DNA of 6,833 bases from an uncultured Clostridiaceae bacterium (GCA_947175805.1 CAMWOF010000127.1:1-6833); one strand, 5' to 3'; counted from the first letter of the stretch, positions 1 to 5,802 are shown. Numbers and translations are program-made. The notes: a model not told the origin generated them from the letters alone.

Positions 1-1
1 G

Positions 2-904
2 TACAACAAAAATGTCAGCGAAAAGGTGCAGGCAGTGAGCCGTCAGATTGCGGCGGCAGCGGATGAAGATGAAATTTTTGATATTGTGACCGCATTTTAT
101 AAGGCCTACGGCGTGGGCATGTTTGGATTAAATAAGGCGTTCCGCATCAGCGGGGAACCGGAGGCGGTAGCCTTTACGCCGATTAATAATACGGACATGG
201 TGCTGCTCGACGATTTGGTGGGCTATGAGCTTCAGAAAAAGAAGCTGATTGACAATACCGAAGCATTTGTAAAGGGGAGAAAGGCAAATAATGTGCTGCT
301 TTTTGGTGACAGCGGCACCGGAAAGTCCACCTGTATCAAAGCGATTATCAATCAATATTACGACCAGGGGCTTCGGATGATTGAGATTTATAAGCACCAG
401 TTCCAGTGCTTATCCTCAGTGATTTCCCATGTGAAGAACCGAAATTACCGCTTTGTCATTTATATGGACGATCTTTCTTTTGAGGAATTTGAGATAGAAT
501 ATAAGTATTTAAAGGCGGTCATCGAGGGCGGCTTAGAGACGAAGCCGGACAATGTGCTGATTTATGCAACATCCAACAGGCGGCACCTGATTCGGGAGAC
601 CTGGAGTGACAGAAACGACATGGAAAATAACAACGGCATGCACCGCTCTGACACCATGCAGGAAAAACTGTCGCTTGTGAACCGGTTTGGCGTTACCATC
701 AGCTTTTCCAAGCCGTCTCAGAAGGAGTACTTTGAGATAGTGACTACGCTGGCGAAGCGTTATCCTGAGATTACCCTGACGGACGAGGAGCTCTGTGCAG
801 AGGCGAATAAATGGGAGCTTTCCCATGGGGGCATTTCCGGCAGGACGGCGAAGCAGTTTTTGGATTATCTGGCAGGGCAGAGCGCAAAGGAGAATACACC
901 ATGA
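2..904 (+). CDS. DUF815 family AAA+ ATPase, 5' end cut off by the window edge
   Basis: This is the C-terminal part of a P-loop ATPase of the DUF815 (PF05673) family, whose cellular role is not established. The frame is open from base 2, so the true start lies to the left; a GTG at 26 has no good ribosome binding site and is unlikely to be the start. Walker A is GDSGTGKS (nt 305-328), Walker B is the stretch ending YMDDLSFE (about nt 458-484), and a sensor-1-like YATSNRRHL lies at about nt 563-589. The region between Walker B and sensor 1, and the segment MHRSDTMQEKLSLVNRFG, look typical of DUF815. About 300 codons are visible, and the intact protein is probably near 400 residues or more. There is no signal peptide or membrane segment in the visible part, so it is probably cytoplasmic. 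Its TGA stop overlaps the next gene's ATG by four bases, which suggests translational coupling. Family call is firm; function is unknown. Confidence 0.9.
   Translation, partial: YNKNVSEKVQAVSRQIAAAADEDEIFDIVTAFYKAYGVGMFGLNKAFRISGEPEAVAFTPINNTDMVLLDDLVGYELQKKKLIDNTEAFVKGRKANNVLLFGDSGTGKSTCIKAIINQYYDQGLRMIEIYKHQFQCLSSVISHVKNRNYRFVIYMDDLSFEEFEIEYKYLKAVIEGGLETKPDNVLIYATSNRRHLIRETWSDRNDMENNNGMHRSDTMQEKLSLVNRFGVTISFSKPSQKEYFEIVTTLAKRYPEITLTDEELCAEANKWELSHGGISGRTAKQFLDYLAGQSAKENTP
886..892 (+). promoter_or_regulatory. Ribosome binding site of the expansin gene
   Basis: AAAGGAG lies inside the end of the DUF815 gene, eight bases before the ATG at 901. It fixes the expansin start at 901 rather than at the upstream in-frame codon at 811, and it places a signal peptide exactly at the N terminus. 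Confidence 0.85.
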
Positions 905-1899
905 AGAAAAAAATAACATATAGAAATATAGCCACATATGTAATTGCCCTATGCCTTGCCGTTTCTCTGTTCGGTATTGTGCCTTCCCGCACTGCCGGGG
1001 CAAAGACAAAGGTGAAGCTGAATAAGACCAGCGTGACCCTGCAGGTGGGAAAGACCGTGCAGCTAAAGCTTAAGGGCACAGCAAAAAAGGTGACTTGGAC
1101 AAGCAGCAACAAGAAGATAGCTACAGTGACCAAGAAGGGCAAGGTGACAGCAAAGAAAGCGGGCAAGGCGACCATCACCGCCAAGGCAGGCAAAAAGAAA
1201 TACAAGTGCAAGATTACCGTGAAGGCGAAGAAAAAGACAGACAGCGCCGGACAGCCTAGCGAGGAGACAAAGAAGTATGATGCGGGGGAGTACTCGATTA
1301 CAAAGGTACATTCCGGCGAGGGCACATATTATGACCGGGTGTCCGGCGGTGCCGCCAATTTAGACTATCTGGAGAAGAATTATTATACGGTTGCTATGAA
1401 CCATGAGGATTATATGAACGGGCTGGCAGGGGCGTATATTCAGATTACGGACAAGGACGGTGACACCATCAAGGCGTTTGTCACTGACCGCTTGCCAGAG
1501 GGCAAAAAAGGCGATATAGACTTAAGCCGCAAGGCATTTGAAAAGATAGAACCGCTTGTGACGGGCAGAATGGACATTACCTGGAAGATTATCCCGTCTC
1601 CCACCACGGAGCCGATAAGCTATTTGTTCAAGCCCACAAGTACCCCATACTGGGCGGAGGTGCAGGTGAGAAACGGCAGATACCCGATTAAAAAACTGGA
1701 ATATCTGGATAAGTCCAGCGGTAAGTATGTGGAGTTAGAGCGGCAGGAGTATAATTACTTTACTGCGCCATCTGGCATGGGAGAGGCGCCGTACACCTTC
1801 CTGGTGACGGATTTCTATGGGCATGTGCTGGTGGATAAGGGTATTTCGTTAAATGGGACGGAGACACCGGTAAAGGGCAAGGCAAATTTTCCATATTAA
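901..1899 (+). CDS. Secreted Ig-like (BIG2) plus expansin (YoaJ/EXLX1-type) cell-wall-loosening protein
   Basis: A 332-residue exported protein. Residues 1-34 are a signal peptide (KKK n-region, hydrophobic 10-26, likely cleavage after AGA at 34; no lipobox). Residues 35-108 are a bacterial Ig-like BIG2 domain (VTWTSSNKKIATVTKKGKVT pattern). Residues 109-130 are a linker. Residues about 130-234 match expansin domain D1 and about 238-318 match D2 (CBM63), by recall of Bacillus subtilis YoaJ: shared are AG-Y, VTD-PEG--G-DLS-AF-KI, QVRN--YP and the YN-F motif. Expansins are non-hydrolytic proteins that bind cellulose or peptidoglycan and loosen wall networks. The residue matching the essential YoaJ Asp82 is present (D207), as are equivalents of Thr12 (T142) and Asp71 (D196); the Tyr73 position is Leu (L198). 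The cellulose-binding aromatic triad is kept as Y250, W251, Y284. There are no cysteines in the expansin part, as in bacterial members. No LPXTG or other anchor is seen. It probably lies in one transcript with the DUF815 gene and ends at the hairpin at 1915. Fold assignment is firm; substrate is inferred. Confidence 0.9.
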   Translation: MKKKITYRNIATYVIALCLAVSLFGIVPSRTAGAKTKVKLNKTSVTLQVGKTVQLKLKGTAKKVTWTSSNKKIATVTKKGKVTAKKAGKATITAKAGKKKYKCKITVKAKKKTDSAGQPSEETKKYDAGEYSITKVHSGEGTYYDRVSGGAANLDYLEKNYYTVAMNHEDYMNGLAGAYIQITDKDGDTIKAFVTDRLPEGKKGDIDLSRKAFEKIEPLVTGRMDITWKIIPSPTTEPISYLFKPTSTPYWAEVQVRNGRYPIKKLEYLDKSSGKYVELERQEYNYFTAPSGMGEAPYTFLVTDFYGHVLVDKGISLNGTETPVKGKANFPY

Positions 1900-1960
1900 A
1901 AAAGAAAAGAAAACGGCGGCTTTCAGGTGCAATGCACTTGGAAACCGCCAGTTTTGTTTT
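1900..1960. terminator. Bidirectional intrinsic terminator between convergent units
   Basis: A 16-base-pair stem (1915-1930 with 1934-1949, three-base loop AAT, one C-A mismatch and two G-T wobbles) is preceded by an A-rich run (1898-1913) and followed by GTTTTGTTTT (1951-1960). Read on the plus strand, it terminates the expansin gene. Read on the minus strand, the A-rich run becomes a T-rich tail, so the same hairpin can end the prs transcript, whose stop codon is at 1964-1966. Confidence 0.85.
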
Positions 1961-1963
1961 GTC

Positions 1964-3154
1964 CTATTTCTCCTCAATTGTATGCTTCTGCTTATATTCC
2001 TCAATCCGGGAGCGTATGCGCTCCGTTGGGTCTAAAATAGAGCTGATGGATACATCGTGGTTTAAATTGTCAATTAAGAGTGCAATATATTTGCTCATGT
2101 CAGAGGAAACATACCATTCCCTGGATAATAAATCCGGCCGTTGGTAGGTCAGGTTTGTGGTGATAACCTTGGAAATGATGCCCTCCTCATAGCACTTGTC
2201 AAAACGCTCTAAGCCGCCGGTGAACAAGCCGAAGGTACACATGCAAAATACCCTTCTCGCATTTCTCCGCTTCAATTCCTTTGCAACGTCAATAATGCTC
2301 TCGCCGGAGGAAATCATATCGTCAATGATGATGACGTCCTTGCCGTCTACGGAGTCTCCCAAAAACTCATGGGCGACAATCGGATTCCGGCCGTCCACAA
2401 TACGAGTGTAGTCCCTTCTCTTATAGAACATGCCCACATCCACGCCTAATACGCTGGCAGTGTAAATTGCCCTGTCCATGGCGCCCTCGTCCGGGCTGAT
2501 AACCATCAGGTGCTCCTTGCCAATTTCCAAATCCGGCGTAGAGCGGAGCAGTGCCTTGATAAACTGGTAGGTAGGGCGGATATTCTCAAAGCCGCTGAAA
2601 GGAATGGCGTTTTGTACCCGCGGGTCATGGGCATCAAATGTAATAATATTGTTGACGCCAAGCCCTACCAGCTCCTGCAGCATCACTGCGCAGTCTAAGG
2701 ATTCCCTGGAGCTTCTCCTGTGCTGTCTGCCTTCATATAAAAATGGCATAATGACTGTAATATTTCTTGCTTTTCCCGCAGCAGCGGTAATAATACGCTT
2801 TAAATCCTGGTAATGGTCATCCGGTGACATTCGGCTGTTCTTTTCTCCAAACAGGGAGTATGTCAGGCTGTAATTGCCTACATCCACCAAAAGATAAAGG
2901 TCGTAGCCCCGGACAGTCTGCGTCAGAAGGCCTTTTGCCTCGCCGGAACCGAACCGGGGACAGCTATGCCCAATCCGGTAGGTATCCCTCTCATAACCGT
3001 TGAAGACAATATTGGATTTATGCTCGTGGTTTCTCTCATGCCTCCACTTTACAATGTAGTTGTCCACCTTATTGCCCAGCTCCTCACAGCTTTTTAAGGC
3101 AATGATTCCGAGCTGTCCTACAGGAATTGTCTCAAATTTACTTTCGTCTGGCAT
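1964..3154 (-). CDS. prs: Ribose-phosphate pyrophosphokinase (PRPP synthetase), long clostridial form
   Basis: A cytoplasmic enzyme that transfers pyrophosphate from ATP to ribose 5-phosphate, giving PRPP for purine, pyrimidine, histidine, tryptophan and NAD synthesis. At 396 residues it is longer than the usual 310-320, with extra N-terminal sequence and a longer C-terminal tail. Recognisable elements in order are PRFGSGE (66-72, equal to RFSDGE), the ATP-loop region GRQHRRSSRES (142-152), DAHDPRVQ (174-181, with the catalytic-type His176), ISPDEGAMDRA (219-229), the flexible-loop KRR (245-247), and the PRPP loop VIIIDDMISSGES (274-286). The PRPP loop departs from the classical DDxIDTAGT. 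I recall this long variant as common in Lachnospiraceae, so the departure is probably lineage-typical. The ATG at 3154 has AGGAGG eight bases upstream. It is the last gene of the probable dnaD-like/helicase loader/prs operon, 84 bases behind its neighbour. Activity is inferred from the conserved loops. Confidence 0.92.
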   Translation of the reverse strand: MPDESKFETIPVGQLGIIALKSCEELGNKVDNYIVKWRHERNHEHKSNIVFNGYERDTYRIGHSCPRFGSGEAKGLLTQTVRGYDLYLLVDVGNYSLTYSLFGEKNSRMSPDDHYQDLKRIITAAAGKARNITVIMPFLYEGRQHRRSSRESLDCAVMLQELVGLGVNNIITFDAHDPRVQNAIPFSGFENIRPTYQFIKALLRSTPDLEIGKEHLMVISPDEGAMDRAIYTASVLGVDVGMFYKRRDYTRIVDGRNPIVAHEFLGDSVDGKDVIIIDDMISSGESIIDVAKELKRRNARRVFCMCTFGLFTGGLERFDKCYEEGIISKVITTNLTYQRPDLLSREWYVSSDMSKYIALLIDNLNHDVSISSILDPTERIRSRIEEYKQKHTIEEK

Positions 3155-3162
3155 TTCATTTT

Positions 3163-3168
3163 CCTCCT
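3163..3168 (-). promoter_or_regulatory. Ribosome binding site of prs
   Basis: A perfect AGGAGG on the minus strand, eight bases before the ATG at 3154. A second ATG five bases earlier is out of frame, so the spacing supports the start at 3154. Confidence 0.85.
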
Positions 3169-3176
3169 CTTTCTAT

Positions 3177-3200
3177 GTCGAATGCTCTTTAGGAGCCGAC
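3177..3200 (-). other. Small hairpin in the leader just ahead of prs
   Basis: The 84-base gap between the helicase-loader gene and prs holds a stem made of GTCG/CGAC (3177-3180 with 3197-3200) and GCTC/GAGC (3184-3187 with 3193-3196), with a three-base bulge and five-base loop. On the transcribed strand no T-run follows, so it is not an intrinsic terminator. It ends eight bases before the prs ribosome binding site. It may stabilise or mark a processing point in the mRNA, or be chance. I saw no convincing promoter in this gap. Confidence 0.35.
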
Positions 3201-3238
3201 CATTGCGTAGCACTTTCTGATGTTACACTTGACACTGC

Positions 3239-4237
3239 TTACTCTGACAATGCAATTTTTTTCTTCTTGTGCCTTATATTATCACCATAAAACTGAATAA
3301 CAGTATAATTTTCAATCATCCTGGACAGGATGCGCTCCTCGTAGCAGTCCCTGAACTTAGTCAGCTCCATATTTGTGGAAATAATAGTGGAGCGTTCGGA
3401 GAGCAGCCTTTCATTCACAAGCTGGTAGAGCTGGGAGCGCGTAAATTCTGTAATCAGCTCTGTGCCCAAATCATCAATCACTAAAAGCTCCGCTTCAAAT
3501 AAATGATCATAGGTATTCAAATTCTTGACGCTTGTGTCTCTTTTCATAACCACATTTGGAAGAAGCTGTTCAAAAAGGTTTGTCGATGTCATATAAAGCA
3601 CGGTATGTCCCTGATCCAACAGCGCTTTTGCCACACAGTTTGCAAGAAATGTTTTACCAAGGCTGGTAGGACCGTAGAAGAACAAATTGCCTCCCGCTTC
3701 GTCAAAGTCTTCCGCAAAATTTTTCACTCTGGCAACGACCCCCTGCATATAACGGTACTGGGATTCCCTGTGGATGCCGTCCGCCTCCGTATTGTAATAA
3801 TCAAAGGAAAGGTGTTCAAAGTTTTCTGTTTCCAGCCTTTTTTGTATATTGGACTGCATGTAAAACGTCTGAATCATTTTCTGCTGCAGGCACGCACAGG
3901 GCGTTCCGTCAATAAAACCCGTATCCTTGCAATGGCGGCAGCGGTAAATCGGGGCAAAGCTGTCCTCAGGATACCCGTTTGCCAAAAGCAGCGCAGCTTC
4001 CTTATGTTTTAAATCTTTAATATAATCCTCCAGGCTGTCAAACGCACAGGATTTCCCGGAAAGCCTGGCTCTGGCATAGGAAACCGCCCCGGAAGCAAGG
4101 TCCTCATGTACCTGCTTTAATTCGGGAACCCTGGCATAGATTTCGGCTTTACGCGCCTCCAGCAGGGAAAGATTATTGTTTCTTAACTGCTCATATTCAT
4201 TCATAAAGGCGTCGTACTTGCCGCTAGGATATTTCAT
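3239..4237 (-). CDS. DnaI/DnaC-type replicative helicase loader, AAA+ ATPase
   Basis: A 332-residue cytoplasmic protein that by family loads the hexameric replicative helicase onto DNA at origins or restarted forks. The N-terminal half (about 1-90) is helical and charged. Next comes a probable zinc-binding knuckle with C100, C103, C114 and C116 (CRHC...CAC), as in DnaI-type N-terminal domains that contact the helicase. The ATPase core has Walker A GPTSLGKT (189-196), Walker B LLVIDDLGTE (251-260), sensor 1 IISTN (285-289), and an arginine-rich segment ERILSRMIE (301-309) where the arginine finger is expected. The P-loop has Ser192 where Gly is commoner in the family, but GxxxxGKT is intact. 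The ATG at 4237 lies inside the upstream dnaD-like gene (14-base overlap) and has GGAGG nine bases upstream, which suggests coupled translation of the two partners. Whether it is better named dnaI or dnaC is a matter of convention. Family call is firm. Confidence 0.92.
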   Translation of the reverse strand: MKYPSGKYDAFMNEYEQLRNNNLSLLEARKAEIYARVPELKQVHEDLASGAVSYARARLSGKSCAFDSLEDYIKDLKHKEAALLLANGYPEDSFAPIYRCRHCKDTGFIDGTPCACLQQKMIQTFYMQSNIQKRLETENFEHLSFDYYNTEADGIHRESQYRYMQGVVARVKNFAEDFDEAGGNLFFYGPTSLGKTFLANCVAKALLDQGHTVLYMTSTNLFEQLLPNVVMKRDTSVKNLNTYDHLFEAELLVIDDLGTELITEFTRSQLYQLVNERLLSERSTIISTNMELTKFRDCYEERILSRMIENYTVIQFYGDNIRHKKKKIALSE

Positions 4238-5516
4238 GGCTTACATCCTCCATAAAAAGCTGGCTTAACTCATCCAATTCTTTATCAGACCGGGCGGACT
4301 GTGCTTTTTTGTCCTGCATGGAGGCCTTGACGGAGGCGGAGACCCGGACGGTCTTTTTCCTGCTATTATAAAAATTCTGGTCTAACTCGTTGATATCGGA
4401 CAGCGTATGTACATTTGCCTTGTGCCAGCTCTCCAAAATGCCGTTGACATAGGGGAAGTTGGCGGAAGAGGGTTTCTGAATCAGCGCCCGCTTGCATGCC
4501 TCTAAAATAATCGGTGAGTCAAAACCCATCTGTTTATACCAGGTATCAATATAGTTAATTTCAATATTGGTGGCACTGCGTCTGGTAATGCCCAACGCCT
4601 TTAGTACACTGGTGTACTTTGTCAGATATTGTTTGGTTGCCTCACGGGCGGTTTCCACATCCGTGATGCCCTGCTGATACCAATCAATGGCAACCTTTTC
4701 TATGTATCGTACACTTTTCTTATTATTCATGACACAAAACTCAATCAGATATTCCAAAAGGTCTGTGTTGAATTCCAAATCATCATAAATATAGGCGAGG
4801 CTCCTGCTCTCTGAGGCAGTAATATTTTTGCCCAGATAGGTTTCCAGCAAATATAAAAGCTGCGAAAAGGCCTCGTCGTCTGCCAGCTTCTTTAAATCCT
4901 GGGCGGTGAGGTTCGGTTTTTGCGGCAGTGTGTTCATGTTGACCGCTGTAAGCTCCCGTGATAACGTGTCCCTGTCAACCGTAGAAAGCTCCCGTGACAA
5001 CGTGTCCCTGTCAACCGTAGAAAGCTCCCGTGACAACGTGTCCCTGTCAGCCGCAGAAAGCTCCTGGGACATTGTGTTTCCCGTTATTACAGCCAAAGGT
5101 ACAGGCGGAGTGTCTGCCTGTCTGCTTGTCTGCCGTTTGCCCGCCCGTTTTTTTGCATCCTGTTCAGACTGGAACTGCGCCATGGTAGCAAAAGGGTCGT
5201 TAATGGTTTCCGGCTGCTCATGGGGTTTTATAGCCAGCAAAGTGATGCCGGACAACATTTTTCCGTCGTAGACCAGGCGGAGCATCTCTTCCTTAATCCA
5301 ATATTTTAGAGCCCGGCACAAATCCTTTTCCGTAATATCGAAAAAGTCGGCGATATCACTGACAGAAACCTGCCGGTCTGCCTGCATCAGCCGTAGAAGG
5401 TATAGATAGATTTTAACATAGTCCCCCTGTGCCTTTGCCATGTATTCATCAATGAAAAGATTGGAAACAGTTGTGTAGGATTCATTATTTTCAGATGTAA
5501 TTTTTAATGTATGCAA
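4224..5516 (-). CDS. DnaD/DnaB-type primosome protein with two C-terminal DnaD domains and a 12-residue repeat linker
   Basis: A 430-residue protein of the Firmicute DnaD/DnaB superfamily, which remodels DNA and recruits the helicase loader during replication initiation and restart. Residues about 18-95 look like the winged-helix DDBH1 domain (VKIYLYLLRLM, then DIADFFDITEKDLCRALKYW). Residues about 100-205 are a polar linker that contains a tandem 12-residue repeat (LSRELSTVDRDT, about 149-196). Two DDBH2 domains follow: 214-285 ending in YIEKVAIDW (Y271, W279) and about 300-368 ending in YVNGILESW (Y356, W364). Both keep the YxxxI/VxxxW motif tied to ssDNA and helicase contacts. A charged tail ends the protein. 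Two DDBH2 copies are a DnaB-like arrangement, so it may combine DnaD and DnaB roles. The start is TTG at 5516, chosen because AAAGGAGG sits eight bases upstream; the next in-frame ATG would delete 25 residues. It is the first gene of the operon with the helicase loader, which it overlaps by 14 bases. Confidence 0.9.
   Translation of the reverse strand: MHTLKITSENNESYTTVSNLFIDEYMAKAQGDYVKIYLYLLRLMQADRQVSVSDIADFFDITEKDLCRALKYWIKEEMLRLVYDGKMLSGITLLAIKPHEQPETINDPFATMAQFQSEQDAKKRAGKRQTSRQADTPPVPLAVITGNTMSQELSAADRDTLSRELSTVDRDTLSRELSTVDRDTLSRELTAVNMNTLPQKPNLTAQDLKKLADDEAFSQLLYLLETYLGKNITASESRSLAYIYDDLEFNTDLLEYLIEFCVMNNKKSVRYIEKVAIDWYQQGITDVETAREATKQYLTKYTSVLKALGITRRSATNIEINYIDTWYKQMGFDSPIILEACKRALIQKPSSANFPYVNGILESWHKANVHTLSDINELDQNFYNSRKKTVRVSASVKASMQDKKAQSARSDKELDELSQLFMEDVSHEIS
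4247..4251 (-). promoter_or_regulatory. Ribosome binding site of the helicase loader gene, inside the dnaD-like gene
   Basis: GGAGG on the minus strand, nine bases before the ATG at 4237 and within the last codons of the dnaD-like gene. It supports the overlapping start and coupled translation. Confidence 0.8.
4915..5094 (-). repeat. Tandem 36-base in-frame repeat in the dnaD-like gene
   Basis: Three nearly identical 36-base units occupy 4951-4986, 4987-5022 and 5023-5058 (single T/C at the eleventh base in the first unit, two changes near the end of the third). A degenerate unit lies on each side (4915-4950 and 5059-5094). Each unit encodes 12 residues of the interdomain linker, so gain or loss of a unit would keep the frame. 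Confidence 0.9.
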
Positions 5517-5524
5517 TGCTGTTT

Positions 5525-5532
5525 CCTCCTTT
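5525..5532 (-). promoter_or_regulatory. Ribosome binding site that fixes the TTG start of the dnaD-like gene
   Basis: AAAGGAGG on the minus strand, eight bases before the TTG at 5516-5514. No in-frame ATG or GTG lies at a comparable distance, so this site decides the start. It lies only six bases from the direct repeat that flanks the palindromic element. Confidence 0.88.
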
Positions 5533-5537
5533 CATAT

Positions 5538-5548
5538 TTCACTTTACC
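5538..5548. repeat. Left 11-base direct repeat flanking the palindromic element
   Basis: TTCACTTTACC, identical to 5756-5766. The two copies exactly bracket the terminal inverted repeats, so they are best read as a target-site duplication made on insertion. Confidence 0.7.
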
Positions 5549-5755
5549 TAAGCATTTGTGAAACTCTGTTTTCGCCAACATCCGTTGTACAATATAGACA
5601 TATCAACGCAGGCACGCTTGCGCTGCTTGTCGCTCGCAGCGGTACTAAGCTCGAAAGAACCTCGCTAAGTACCGGCGGCTCCAAAGCACCTTGCTTATGA
5701 TATTGTCTATATTGCACAACTAGGTTTTGAAAATGGGGAGTTTCGCAATTACCTA
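5549..5755. mobile_element. MITE-like palindromic insertion element, 207 bases, no gene
   Basis: The ends are imperfect terminal inverted repeats: TAAGCATTTGTGAAACTC (5549-5566) against the complement of 5738-5755, 14 of 18 matching. Further in, 5584-5605 pairs with 5698-5720 with one substitution and one extra base. At the centre GGTACTAAGC (5641-5650) pairs with GCTAAGTACC (5664-5673) with one mismatch. The whole can therefore fold into one long interrupted hairpin. It carries no open reading frame of note and is flanked by 11-base direct repeats. The middle (about 5605-5697) is GC-richer than the flanks. Its size, symmetry and lack of genes fit a non-autonomous element moved by a transposase elsewhere in the genome. 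No transposase is in this window, and the family is not identified. An alternative is a REP/BIME-like intergenic palindrome. It lies in the presumed leader of the dnaD-like operon. Confidence 0.72.
5641..5673. other. Central hairpin of the palindromic element
   Basis: Ten-base arms, GGTACTAAGC and GCTAAGTACC (one mismatch), enclose a 13-base loop. In the transcript of the dnaD-like operon this would form the tip of the long hairpin made by the element. Confidence 0.6.
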
Positions 5756-5766
5756 TTCACTTTACC
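5756..5766. repeat. Right 11-base direct repeat flanking the palindromic element
   Basis: The second copy of TTCACTTTACC, next to the right terminal inverted repeat. Its last three bases also form part of the small inverted repeat at 5764-5783, which suggests that inverted repeat was already at the site before insertion. Confidence 0.7.
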
Positions 5767-5783
5767 ATACCTTTTTGTATGGT
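5764..5783. repeat. Small inverted repeat in the leader of the dnaD-like operon
   Basis: ACCATAC (5764-5770) and GTATGGT (5777-5783) are perfect complements around a six-base loop. On the minus strand no T-run follows, so it would not terminate the operon. On the plus strand TTTCTTT follows, but no gene reads that way. It could be a leader hairpin or an operator just downstream of the candidate promoter. Confidence 0.45.
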
Positions 5784-5802
5784 TTTCTTTCATGTGGATT
5801 GT

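Noticed and set aside
811..900. Upstream in-frame extension of the expansin gene
   Set aside because: The extra 30 residues are the DUF815 gene read in another frame. The ribosome binding site at 886-892 and the signal peptide both place the start at 901.
901..1002. Lipoprotein signal because of Cys18 in the hydrophobic segment of the expansin
   Set aside because: The residue before the cysteine is Leu and the pattern does not fit a lipobox; a normal cleavage site (AGA at 32-34) follows.
3229..3257. A perfect TTGACA on the plus strand near the end of the helicase-loader gene
   Set aside because: The hexamer 17 bases downstream (GCAATT) does not resemble a -10, and no plus-strand gene follows.
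4951..5058. 36-base repeated units resembling the length of CRISPR repeats
   Set aside because: The units are directly adjacent with no spacers and lie in frame inside the dnaD-like gene; no cas gene is nearby.
4906..5271. A 121-codon plus-strand open frame opposite the repeats of the dnaD-like gene
   Set aside because: It is a by-product of the repeat composition on the complementary strand, with no ribosome binding site or family resemblance.
5764..5790. Plus-strand terminator formed by ACCATAC/GTATGGT followed by TTTCTTT
   Set aside because: The stem is only seven AT-rich pairs and no plus-strand transcript is expected to reach it.
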